64,000 bases of DNA from Phalacrocorax aristotelis (lineage: Eukaryota; Chordata; Aves; Suliformes; Phalacrocoracidae), in the NCBI RefSeq assembly GCF_949628215.1, contig NC_134297.1, positions 7,006,001-7,070,000 of the forward strand. Direction: 5' to 3'. The notes under the pieces are model-generated. The model saw only the letters and a program-made list of their open reading frames with translations, was not told the DNA's origin and ran no database searches. The translations under genes and the position numbers were made by a program. Numbering within the stretch: position 1 is the first letter of the stretch; every line of letters starts with the position of its first letter. This document shows positions 49,226 through 59,770 of the stretch, one piece after another.

Positions 49226-50779
49226 TTTCCTCAGGCTTTAGCTGCCTTTTCCAGAAGTGGCTTTCCCAGAAATCAGGCTGCGTGGAACAGACTGCATAAC
49301 ATTGGACTCTGGACCCTTTCTAACCTTGGTCTATACTTTCTCACCCCAAATCTCCCTCAGCTCCTACCTCACTACCCTCTGTGTCATTTGGAAGTTCTCA
49401 TCCTCTGCTCTGCGACTCTTCTTTCAAAATCTATTCATTCCTCTGGAATTAGATGTAAATCAGAAATAATCCAGTAGTGAAACAGCCTGCTTAGGCTGTG
49501 CAGAAGGCTGAGAAAAGGCTTAGAACATGGCAAGATCAGGACCAGGCATTAGGTAGAGATGAGCTAAATTATCCAGACCTTCGCAGTTTCTTCTTGTCAG
49601 GCTGTTGGGTGCAACAAAGGAAGGGCTTGATGTGGGGAAGAAACTGAGGAGTGTGTCCCAGGGATGCGCAGGTTGAGATTGTGGGACCCGGAGGAGAACG
49701 GCTGCACGTTGTGCTGTGTAAGTGTAGGAGGTACAGCACTGCAGTCGGGAAGATAAGGCAGGCTCCGCTGACCCACCATGCACATTTACAGACCTTCCCT
49801 CCCCCCCATCTCACAGCTTGAGTGCTACTTTGCTCCTGTGCCCCATACCTCTGGATCATATTTAGTCTAAACAGACTAATAGGCTCAAATATTGCTGTGG
49901 GCTAGGGACAGATGGACAGGCACACAGACTCATTTCCCTAGGAAACCGGGCTTAAAATCCCCAAGCAGATTTCCACACCACAGCAAAGACCATCCTAGAT
50001 GCCTAGCAGTCCTCTCAGTTTGAATGCAGTCCAATGAACAAGCCATTAGGGATCTGTGTTTAAGATATGATGTATTAGAGAGCAAAGCCTCTCTGATAAG
50101 CTTTAAGAAGTTCTTTAAATTCTTTTTAAAAAATGATTTTTTATAAATCTGAAAGCTTGAGACAGAGGGGAGAAGCGAGTGGGGGGGATTTGAGCTGAAC
50201 AATAGGTTCACAGTCCCTATGCTTCCTGCGCTGCTCGGTGAGTGCTGACAGCCCCTTCATGCTGCTCTCTCTGTAGGAGCTTTGTCAATCGAACCAGATT
50301 CAGGCACTATTTTGTGCTACCAGCCTTGATAAGGCTTTCCAGGAGAACAATAGGCACTGGGCCTGTAATATCCTCATTTTTCAGGCCGTTTTGTTCTAGG
50401 ATGGGTACAGTGGGGCTGGGTCATTTAAGGAATAAATGCTTTATAGGCACGATAGGGGAATCTTGTTTGAAATGCTGTCTATGCAGGCATAGTGCCCTTA
50501 ATTGCAGGCAAGGCTGGGAAGGAATAGCATGGCTTATTTGTCATATTCATGGCATCACTGGCAGCAGCGGCACCTCTCTTCCAGCCAGGCACTGTCTGCT
50601 TTATGAACTGCTGGGTCTCACGGTCAAGGTGTGGAATGACTGGTCTGAACAGATCCGTGGGCAGTGCTATGCCTGGGTTAACTGTTGCAGAAGATGTCTG
50701 GGGAAACACACGTGCAGCAAACTCCTGGGGGTGTCTAGATTCCCCAGCATGGTAGGTGCTAAACCATAGGAAGAGCTCA

Positions 50780-50880
50780 CCAGCCTCTGCCTAATGTTGC
50801 TGATACCTCCAAGAGGATTAGGAAGCCAAAGAATGGGAAGTGGCTTGTCCTAAGTCATGGGGGCAGAGCCAGGAAGAAAA
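50780..50880 (+). repeat. Possible MIR-like SINE relic
   Basis: GAAGTGGCTTGTCCTAAGTC followed by GGGGCAGAGCCAGGAAGAAA resembles the MIR blocks AAGTGACTTGCCCAAGGTCA and GGCAGAGCCAGGAATAGAAC. It is short and diverged. Confidence 0.45.
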
Positions 50881-53340
50881 TAAAGGTAAGTTTCCCAAGT
50901 CTCAGTGAATTGTCTGACCACTTACTAACACTACCTCCATTTCCCCTTGAAGCATACTGGCAGGCTCTGACCGAGCCTTACTTGCTGACTCAGCTGGGTA
51001 ATAACAATGGCAGCGACTGTAGTCATTTAGCCATCTTCTGTTGGATTCCTTACCTCGGCATCTTGGGGTGCTTCACAAAAAAATGTCCAATGACCCCAGT
51101 TCACATGACAGAAAAAACCCCAAACCTGAAATAGAGAAGGAGCTGCTCCTTTATACCCCACCTTATTTGGTTAGGGAGCACGGACACTACGTTTCCAGGC
51201 AGGACTTGGCCTTACAGATTTCAATGAAGCAAATCAGGGGAAGGAGAAGGCTGCAAATCTGAAGTGGGCTATGGGATCCACGGGATTGTCCATGCAGAAC
51301 ACAGAGTCCTTCTGCTTCGAGAAAGGATCCTGGTTTGGTGGCTGGAATTTAAATTAGCTTCTCTAAATGGGGAAAGCAGAATCAGGTGTCCTAGGGGATC
51401 CAGACTTGTGATTAATCTAAGTGGTCACTTGGGGTCTATTTTGCGGCAACTACTTTACAGGGAGAGGGAGAAAGGAGGGCACAGGACCTCACCGCTTTTC
51501 CTCCCGAAGCGAGGCTGTGTGTGGTGGCTAGGACTGGCACTATTCTGGTATCTTGGAAAAGTCCCAAAGTAGGCGCATGGGAACAAAAAACACTACTGCT
51601 GTAAACCAAACATGTAAGCAGGGCCTGCCAAGCGCCTTAGTGTCCAGCCCTCACACTCCCGTCATTTAACCTCCTGGAGATCGCATTGAAGAGGTGGGGT
51701 TGTGTTTAAAGCCAGTTGGAGAGAAGAAACCTAGACTGTGGGTTTCAGGAGGGGCAAGGAAGCCAAAAACACCTCCAACTCCTCCTAGAAACATTAGAGG
51801 CGTTGTTTTAAATGGTGGCAGCAAACATAAAGGTTGTAGAGTCGCTAAGGTTCTTCCCTGGCCCACTGTGGCTCCAAGTGTATGTACTAAATGCTCAGTA
51901 TGATGGTGCAAAATCTTACACTGTCAGCAGCAAGACATTTGCTTAGATACAGCAGTTCTTATCCCTGAGCTGTGAAGGCTCTGGATGCTGTCATCTGCCT
52001 GCAGGAGGTTTGACAGTGTGTGGCAGAGATGGTAGAACAGGACTAGAAAGCAGAGCAGAGTACGAGGAGTCCTCTGGCCTTTTCAAACTGCTGCAGGAGG
52101 TGGTTAATGAAAATCAGCAATTGGCTTCCCTTAACGTTTAGCCCTATGGCATACACCTAGGTATGAGTTACAGGGGTGTCCTAACTGTGTACACTGGGAC
52201 CTGAAAATCTCACCCACACTCTCATTCGTTTTGCAATAAATTACTTTTCAATGTATTATTTCTGCTAATTAAAACAGTTGCTTAACATGTATGCCATATG
52301 TCATGCTGTATGTCGTTCACAGCCAGTGTTACTATGACTGTTCTCATGATTACATAAGACTTTCCAGCCTTCAAGCACCAAACTCATTCGTTTCTACTTC
52401 AAGACCACAATGTCCTGCTCCTTGCGCTAAGGAATCACCAGCACAGGCACCATAAGTGGAATTACGTAATTCTAATTCTCTCCACTAAGAGGAAGCAAGT
52501 AGCTGAATGCAGAATAATTTCAGAATAACTTCTACTCTACATTATCAGACTATTTGATTATTTCACAATTTAAAAAAAATAAATTGTCAAACGTCTCTAC
52601 GTTGCTGTTAACCTGGTGTACAGATGAGGAACCGACACAAAGGGTAAAATCCAGGCTTGGGGCAACACTGGGTTTTTGACCAACCCAAACGAAGTGAGAA
52701 GGGATGGACTGCTGGATTTACATAAGAAATGTGTTGCAGAGCAACGAGAGAAATCTCTGAAAGCAGCTGAGAGCCTGGTTAGGCATCATTATCCTTGTGG
52801 AAATAAAAATGAGAGCAATCAAACATTTCCGATTTAACTCCTATTCTAGATCTGGTGTTGGATTAAAGTACCATGGCTAAGCCCACTTGTATCCAGCATC
52901 AGACAGGATCTGGAGCCTAACTTAACTCATGCACACAACTAGGATTCAGGATATTCAAAGGGGCCTCATTCAGCTTGCACAGACAGGGTGTGCTCAGGGT
53001 AGTCCTGGGCCCTTCCAAAGCAGGTCACTCCAGCCTGAGATCTGTGACCCCTCTCCCTCATTAGACTTGGCCTGGCAGGGCAACACGAAGGAGCTCCAAC
53101 ACACCACGGCTCTAGAGCCCAGAACTCTGCTTCCCCACTCGGAGGAGGGCTCTGACCTCCAAAATTTGGAGTCACTCCCTGTTTGCTTTGGGCCATAGGC
53201 GAAAGCCCCCAGTTGTGTGAGTGTGGCTAGAAAAACATCCCAGGGCCATGCAGTGGTGGAACTTCCTGATTCGCGTCTGAGTTACCCCATGCAATGCTTA
53301 CAAAGACACATTATGAAGAAAAGGAGGAAGTAATGAGAAT

Positions 53341-53369
53341 TTTTTGTTGTTGTTGTTGTTGCTTTTTTT
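53341..53369. repeat. (GTT)n microsatellite flanked by T runs
   Basis: Five to six GTT units between T-runs, plus strand. Confidence 0.85.
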
Positions 53370-55098
53370 AATACCAGCAGCAGAAGTCCCAATGCACAGT
53401 GCATGAAGGCTGAAACATGTGTCCTGAGAATCCCTCCCAGAGCCAGCCAGTCACTTTCCAGGCAACATACATGTCGCTGAGCTACGCAGGGCTGCAGACA
53501 CGAACCGCCACACGCAGAGAAGCATGCTACCGAGCAAAAACACAGACACCCAACCGCATATTCTGAAAGGCGTGTTCCTGAGCACCCTTCGTGCACGTAT
53601 ATACACATTCATCCAAAACACGTATACGAGTGTGCACAAATATGCAAACAGCACCGTGCGTATTTTACCCCCTCCCAGGCACACAGGGGGCTAAAACCAA
53701 ACAGTTACCGCGCTTGCAATTTTGCACTTATTGAAAAATACACAAATGCAGAAGTAAAAGAAAAAGAAACACGTATTCATGGAGAAAAAAAGCTAGACGC
53801 AGCAATACACGCATAAGAGAAAAGGGAAGGGAAGACACACATGCGCAGACATTGCAGCTAGCATTTTTATAGCATTTTACCCATTTAACTCATTATCAAG
53901 AAACAAATTGACTCTTGTCTTAGGAAACGGCCAAAGCGCTTCCAAGAGCTTTTCACGGGAGGGACTGCACCCCACCAAACGTGTAAACCCCCCCCACATG
54001 TGCAATAACATTGCTTGCAGTGCACCCTAGGCAAAAAAATAATAGCTCTTTTGCTGGGAGAAAAGGAAGGATAATGGTTACTTAGAAAGTGCTCCAGACA
54101 AGCTGTCAGGTTGAATTCAGAGAACTGGAGTCTACTCTGGGACAGCGCTGGCTCAGGGTGATCCCTTGTGAGTTGGGTTTCCTGCCTGCTACAGCTTAAA
54201 GACAACGATTCTTTGTTTCCAGTTTTTCTGGTGAAAAAACACACGCCTGCCTCCGAAGAGGGTCAGGGAGAAAGCAGACAAAACACTAACTCTGGAATTT
54301 CAAAGGAAAACAATTAAAAAAAAGAAAGAAAAAAAGAAAAATCCAAGAGCGCTAGCTACTGTCTCTCCTGAAATCATAAATCCCTCGTTTGGCCACACAG
54401 TCACAACAAGAGAAGCACCAAAAAAGCCTCCCCTTTTTCTGCTACAGAGCTAAAAATGGGATATTTCATCACCAGGCACACAAATATCATCGGCAACTGT
54501 TTTAGCATGTACAAACAATTAAGAGGGCATAAAGCTGCAACCGCTTTTTCTCTGACAGGGCTGAGACTGGAGGGTTTATAACCTTTGCTGTGAGCAAGGG
54601 GCCTTCCTGACCTACTGAAAAGAAGGGTTTACTGAAACTGGTCAATATTTTTCACATGACAGCCTTTTCGGCCTGAAAAATGGCCTTTTCAAGAAAAGAA
54701 TTTTATGCAGGAATTCAAGACTTTTTTCCTGTGGGAACCATGCTTATGCAATCATGTGGCCTGTGGTCTCTTTGCTCCTCTCTCTCCAGCCCCCAAACAC
54801 CTTTGAACCTGTCACCCAAAATTGTCACTAGATTTGACAAGCGGGAGGGATGAGTTTTAAAGAGTTCCTACCAATCTAAAGGAAACTGCTGGGGAAAGAG
54901 GAGAGACACTGCAGCCTCGATGGCGAGAGAAGCAGCTGCACGGGCTCATATACAGGTACCGAGTACCTGCGTGACAGAGATCTTATTAGTGCTCCAACAT
55001 CAGGAAACTCTTCCTTAGGGGCTCACAACAAACATGGCTACAAACCTGCAGGAAACAACTCTGTGTGAGATTCAGAGCTCACTGGTTTGTTTATGTTA

Positions 55099-55249
55099 GA
55101 GGTGGAGTCACCATCCCTGGAGGTGTCCAAAAACCGTGTAGACGTGGCACTTGGGGACATGGTTTATGAGCCATGGGGGTGTTGGGTTGGCGGTTGGACT
55201 TGATGATCCTAGAGGTCTTTTCCAAACCTAATGATTCTGTGATTCTATT
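55099..55249 (+). mobile_element. CR1 LINE fragment, 3' end, plus strand
   Basis: A 5'-truncated CR1 tail of about 150 bp. The blocks CCATCCCTGGAGGTGTCCAA, GTGTAGACGTGGCACT, GGGACATGGTTTATGAG, GTGTTGGGTTGGCGGTTGGA and GATGATCCTAGAGGTCTTTT end in ATGATTCTGTGATTCTATT. It belongs to a CR1 subfamily with the GGACATGGTTTA signature, unlike the copies near 11.6 and 59.3 kb. Confidence 0.95.
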
Positions 55250-57334
55250 ATCTTCTTAAATTTGCCAACATCCGAACAAAAAATACAAGCAAACACACCC
55301 TATACCCAAACATCCTTATTGTTCACACAAACGCTTCTATAATGCAAACATACATACATAATAGCCACAGACTAAATCCTTAAAATTTGTCTCCTACATC
55401 TATATTCATGTATTCACATACGAATTTCTTCCCTCTTTGAAAATGCTGATAACACGTCCTATGTTCTGCTTCAATTTAGGTTGGATTTATGAGACTTAGG
55501 GCTAGTGCTGGTTTATCACTATTCTAAGCTAACTATATTGCCTTAGGCTGAGCCTGACCAATGCAGAGAAAGTGTTGGTGGATAAAGACCTGTGCTGAAT
55601 CCAGCCTTTTAAAGAAGATCATACACAACCTGTAATCTGGAAGCAAACAGCGGCGCAAACTCACTCCACTGAACTCTCACGCGTGATGCGCCCGTGCAGT
55701 CCGTACCGGCCGAGCCTTTCCCCATCCCACTCCGTCATCTCGCTGCACAAATACACACCTAGCTGCACACCAGCACGTACTACAAAGCCCCACATACACC
55801 ACACCAGACGTTCCTACGTGCCTGTTTTACATATCGACACGTCATGATTCTGCCTCTCTGGAAACTGCCAGCGCTATCCCGCTCGAGTTCAGATCCCGCA
55901 CAGCATTTGGGTCTGTACATTAAAAACGCGAGTTATGCAGACGCCAACATGCTTAAAAGCATGGACTTTAAAAATGTGTTGGACTGAGGCCAGAATGCTC
56001 ACAACCGTATGAGGGACAGCCCTTTGGCCTCCTAAATGTTGCTGTACGTGAATATACTTTCCATCTCCCTATGGAAACCTACTTAAAACGACACCATTCT
56101 GAAGGCGAGCAATTCAAAATCCCCACGGGCTCGGGCAGATAATGTAGTCTCAGATTCTCCTCCCATGTCTCCGGTACCTACAGTAGGTCAGTCATTGCTC
56201 CAGTCACGGAAAATGAAACAGACCATCTCTCCAGTGGAGCGCTGGGAGTGGGACACAAATCTTTCCATTCAGCAACGAGAGCAACCTCGTTTCATTTTCC
56301 AGAAAATTGTTCTCTAGCCAAAAAATACTGGTGATTTTCATTAAAGCAATTTATTTCTCAAAGGCAGCTGAAGACAATTTGTACCAATGACGCTAAATAC
56401 CGTACTTTTGAGTGTTTATGAGGCTGAGAAGCAAAGAAGCTCAGGCAACAAGACTCCTTTGAACACGACAAGGTTTCTACCTATCTGATCTGAGAGCAAA
56501 ATGCATATGCTTTGTGGCCCAGCTGTGTGAGTTTACAGTATCTGTTTCTGCTATGAAAGCAGTTTAACTCTCCTGAAGCAGTGCTACAGGTTCTTCTGTA
56601 TGCAGAGCTGGCGTTGCAGAAGAGAAGTGAGAGGGGTGGAAAATAGAAGGGAGAAAGGGAGTAAAGTCTGCAGCTGCAACCAGCCAAGGCATGAAACCCG
56701 GTCCTGTGACAGCAGCGCTGCCCTTGCTGGCACGGGCCGCAGCTCAGGTGGTGCCCTGTGCTCCTGGGTGACACCATCCTTGCTGCATCTGAAACATCTG
56801 CCTCTGTCTGCTTTGCAGCCATACTTTTTTTGCCGTGTAGGTTCTTTTTTACAGTTTGTGGATGGAACACATCGTATAAAGCATGGCATAAGCGTATGCA
56901 AAGAGCATGCATTCCTCCCTGGAATTTGCACAAGCAGGTTATTTGCATTAGCTTTGTGATCTTAGAGAACGAGCAAGAAAAATTACAGGAGGAGTGAAAA
57001 AAAATAGCATTTTTTTCTTATCTCTGTATTGTACTGTTTCATCACCTTCTGCTGCTTTTGAATCCTCAAGGGAAGGTGCTTAGAAAAATTTGTCTGTTTT
57101 TATTCACAGGCCTAGAGAGAAGATTAGTAGGTTCAAGATGCATTAAGATAAAGAAAAATGTTTCATTTTTTGAGCAGCTAAGGAGACAAGAAAATACTTA
57201 TTAAAAATCACGATTTTTAACTTGAAATTCCTTTTCCAAAAGAATATCATCATCTCAAAGCCAGCCCATTAAAAATCCTTAGAAGGAAGCAAGGAAAACC
57301 TTGTTGCTTAACAGACCAGACCGAGGCTGAGGGA

Positions 57335-57425
57335 TTCCAAGTCCGGTTTTATGTTTGTCACAAGTTTCTTCCGTGATATTGGACAAGACACTTCACTCCG
57401 CTCCCCCAATTCCTTATCTGTCAGC
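57335..57425 (-). repeat. Possible MIR-like SINE relic
   Basis: TTGGACAAGACACTTCACTC, then CCCCCAATTCCTTATCTGTC fits the reverse MIR blocks TTGGGCAAGTCACTTAACCTC and CTCAGTTTCCTCATCTGTA in order and spacing. Confidence 0.5.
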
Positions 57426-57709
57426 CTGTCATGTTCACGTGCCTTTTATCCTGTCATCTTATCTCACGAATAGTATTTGGCGCGTGAATCCGTTACAGTA
57501 TATTGAAGCGGGCTGGTTTATCCTAGCATAGTATTCAGACATCCAATGAATGCAGAGGAAATTTATGCATTGTAGGAAGAAAGGGAAGAGGAATGGATGG
57601 GATTTCAACATTTCTATGCTAGTTCTTAATTTTTATTTGACTGTCCCACGGGTGTCTTTAGTCCTTTATTGACACATGATGAAAGGACCATGTAAAGTTA
57701 AAAACGCCT

Positions 57710-57744
57710 AGCTGACAGAAATCAAATGCAAACTTCTGTCAGCT
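57710..57744. repeat. Perfect 11-bp inverted repeat, 13-nt loop
   Basis: AGCTGACAGAA (57710-57720) and TTCTGTCAGCT (57734-57744) are exact reverse complements around a 13-nt loop. A transcript of either strand could form a short hairpin. The stem is too short for a usual microRNA precursor. Confidence 0.8.
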
Positions 57745-59321
57745 GCACTAAAGAAACACACTCAAGGGCAGTAAAAATGGAGGGGGAGGAACATTTCTGC
57801 CCTCCAATTTCTTTTTGCTCGGGTGACTATAGGCCCGACTTGCAAAGATAAAGGGTATAAAAAATTCAGGGGACTGCAGTTTTCCACAGAGCATTTCTCT
57901 TTAATAAAAAAATCACAGCTTTCTTCCCTTTATTTTTAGCAACCACCTGGCTTGAAACAGAAAGAGCAATCTTGGATGTGCGTGCATGTTTATGGGGGAA
58001 ACTGTGGAGGAACATGTGCATGTGTGTCTGCTTTATTCAAATAGGAGCAAGCCTAGCTTTTATTAATTTTAAATAGATGACTGTTAGCATCAAAATAGCC
58101 ACAGAAAAGCCTGAATGGCTTTGTCTCTATAATTTACCATGTTTTATCAACTAATGCCTGTCTCATAAAGAGAGAACAGCATGCCAGGGAACAGGCAGCT
58201 CAAGTGGATAGTTATATGCTGGACAAAAGAAGCTGCTGTAAAAAAACAGCACTGATATTGTGTCCGGGGTCCAAGACAGATGTTGGAGATGAAATGCAGC
58301 ATGGTGCAATGAGAAAGAAGTGCTGGCTCTGAGAGCAGAGCTTGTCAATGAAGCAGCCAGACACACCAGGCAGAAGCTTGTTAAATGTGTGATCTCGGTT
58401 CGCCTTTCAGTGAAATGGGGGGTTTTCTCTGTCTCTCTCCAGCTGCTTAAATAAAAGACTTTCTGCCTTTCCCCACTATTCTTTGAAATGCAAACCTGTG
58501 GCTCATCAACGAAGCCATGTTCTCCTGAAAAGCATAGGCATGTTTGTATATGAGGTGAGGAAACTGTCTCGGCATGAGAGCAGGCTGCTTCTAGGTGGGT
58601 TATCTCGTGTGACAGACATGAGATTTCACACTTTTCCCAGAAGCTTCTCAAATGGAGGAGCTGAACACAGCTCAGTGAATGAAACCAATGTTCCTGCAGT
58701 TATGCAAAGGGAAAGGAAGACCAAACTCAAGGCTCCTAGTCCTACGGAAGGACTTAGAGAGCACAGGACCAGATTTTTGGTCTTTAACACCCTATTTGGC
58801 CTTTAGCAATTCAGCTGGCTGACTAGTGACTTACTGTCTTACCTAGTAAGGCACGTGCATCATACCCATCGCACCAACCCCCATAATTTTATTGTGACTG
58901 AGAATCTGGTATTTCGTTAAAAATAAGGAAAAGGAATAGGGCTGTATCTGCCGAGAAAAGCCTGAAAAACCTGACTGAAGGATATACAAACAACTCAAAA
59001 GCCTGAAGGACCCTCAAGTGTGTTATTACCTTTTAAATTTCAAGGTTTCTAAGCTCCACCTACATGATCAGAATTTATAATAAATTAAAAATTTGGTGTT
59101 ACTGGAAAAAAAAATCAAAATGTTCCAAAATGCAAGTGTCAAAAAGATACACTTGGTCTTCCTTGCTGGTTGAAACTAGCTGACAGATTCCTGAATGGTT
59201 CTGGAAGACCTGAGTGGCCTTTATTCAGTAATGGAATTTATTGTAAGAAAATTTTATCCTTGAAACTTACTGAATGAACTCTCTCAGGGAGAAATAGTGT
59301 CTCAATCCTTGCTATGTATCT

Positions 59322-59392
59322 ATGGGGGTTGGACTAGATGACCTTTAAAGGTCCCTTCCAACCCAAACCATTCTATGATTCTATGATTCTAT
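59322..59392 (+). mobile_element. CR1 LINE fragment, terminal ~70 bp, plus strand
   Basis: Only the extreme 3' end of a CR1 copy: GGGGGTTGGACTAGATGACC, then AAGGTCCCTTCCAACCCAAA and CCATTCTATG with two further ATTCTATG-type repeats. The high identity to the typical avian 3' end suggests a fairly young insertion, 310 bp downstream (in FLI1 sense) of the 69-bp FLI1 exon. Confidence 0.95.
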
Positions 59393-59701
59393 CTGAGATT
59401 TCAAACTGTTTCACATAGAGAACAGAAAATATGCCATCAGTTCATCAGCTCAGTAATACACAAGTGTGCAAACGACAGATATACATTTTATGCCACCATG
59501 TTGGCTGGAGAAGCAGAGATGTGATTTCCAGGGTGGACGGAGCTGCAAATTGTGAATTATTCCATTTCAACCACGCTGTGCATGCATAGGAGATCAGAAC
59601 ACTTTCACACCAAGGATATTATAAAAAAGCTCTAGCTTTCACCCAGACAAAAACATCATGAAAGCACAGGAAGCCAGGACATTTATATGCAAAAGACTCA
59701 C

Positions 59702-59770
59702 CTTCTTTGGTGGCAAGACGTGAGGAAGCTTCTGTGTGGGATGGAGTATTGTAGACCAGCAGTGAGCTAC
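59702..59770 (-). CDS. FLI1: FLI1 coding exon, 69 bp (SSLLVYNTPSHTEASSRLATKE)
   Basis: This exon encodes (x)SSLLVYNTPSHTEASSRLATKE(D), corresponding to the stretch just after the Pointed domain that reads [22 protein letters not shown] in human FLI1. The acceptor is TTCATTACAG (AG at 59772-59771) and the donor GAAG|GTGAGT (GT at 59701-59700). Both ends are phase 1, so the final G joins AT of the next exon to give Asp. The base completing the first codon comes from an exon outside the window. It is the most diverged FLI1 exon seen here and the 5'-most in the window. Identity rests on the shared pattern, matching phases and the position upstream of the other exons. Confidence 0.9.

Larger units (their letters stand above)
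46196..59701 (-). other. Large FLI1 intron (13.5 kb)
   Basis: GT-AG intron with donor GAAG|GTGAGT and acceptor TCATTAG. Inside are a purine-rich tract (46854-46948), a 24-bp tandem duplication (47706-47753), MIR-like relics (49095-49225, 50780-50880, 57335-57425), a GTT run (53341-53369), two CR1 fragments (55099-55249, 59322-59392) and two inverted repeats near 57.2 and 57.7 kb. Large open frames here, such as the 175-codon one at 50242-50769, have no family resemblance. No conserved enhancer can be assigned without comparative data. Confidence 0.85.

Noticed and set aside
50242-50769. 175-codon open frame on the plus strand, the longest outside the two genes
   Set aside because: No recognisable domain, cysteine-rich random composition, antisense inside a FLI1 intron, and no sign of splice structure.
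58163-58651. 162-codon minus-strand open frame in the FLI1 intron
   Set aside because: Composition looks random; phases and motifs do not fit FLI1, and it matches no known FLI1 exon.
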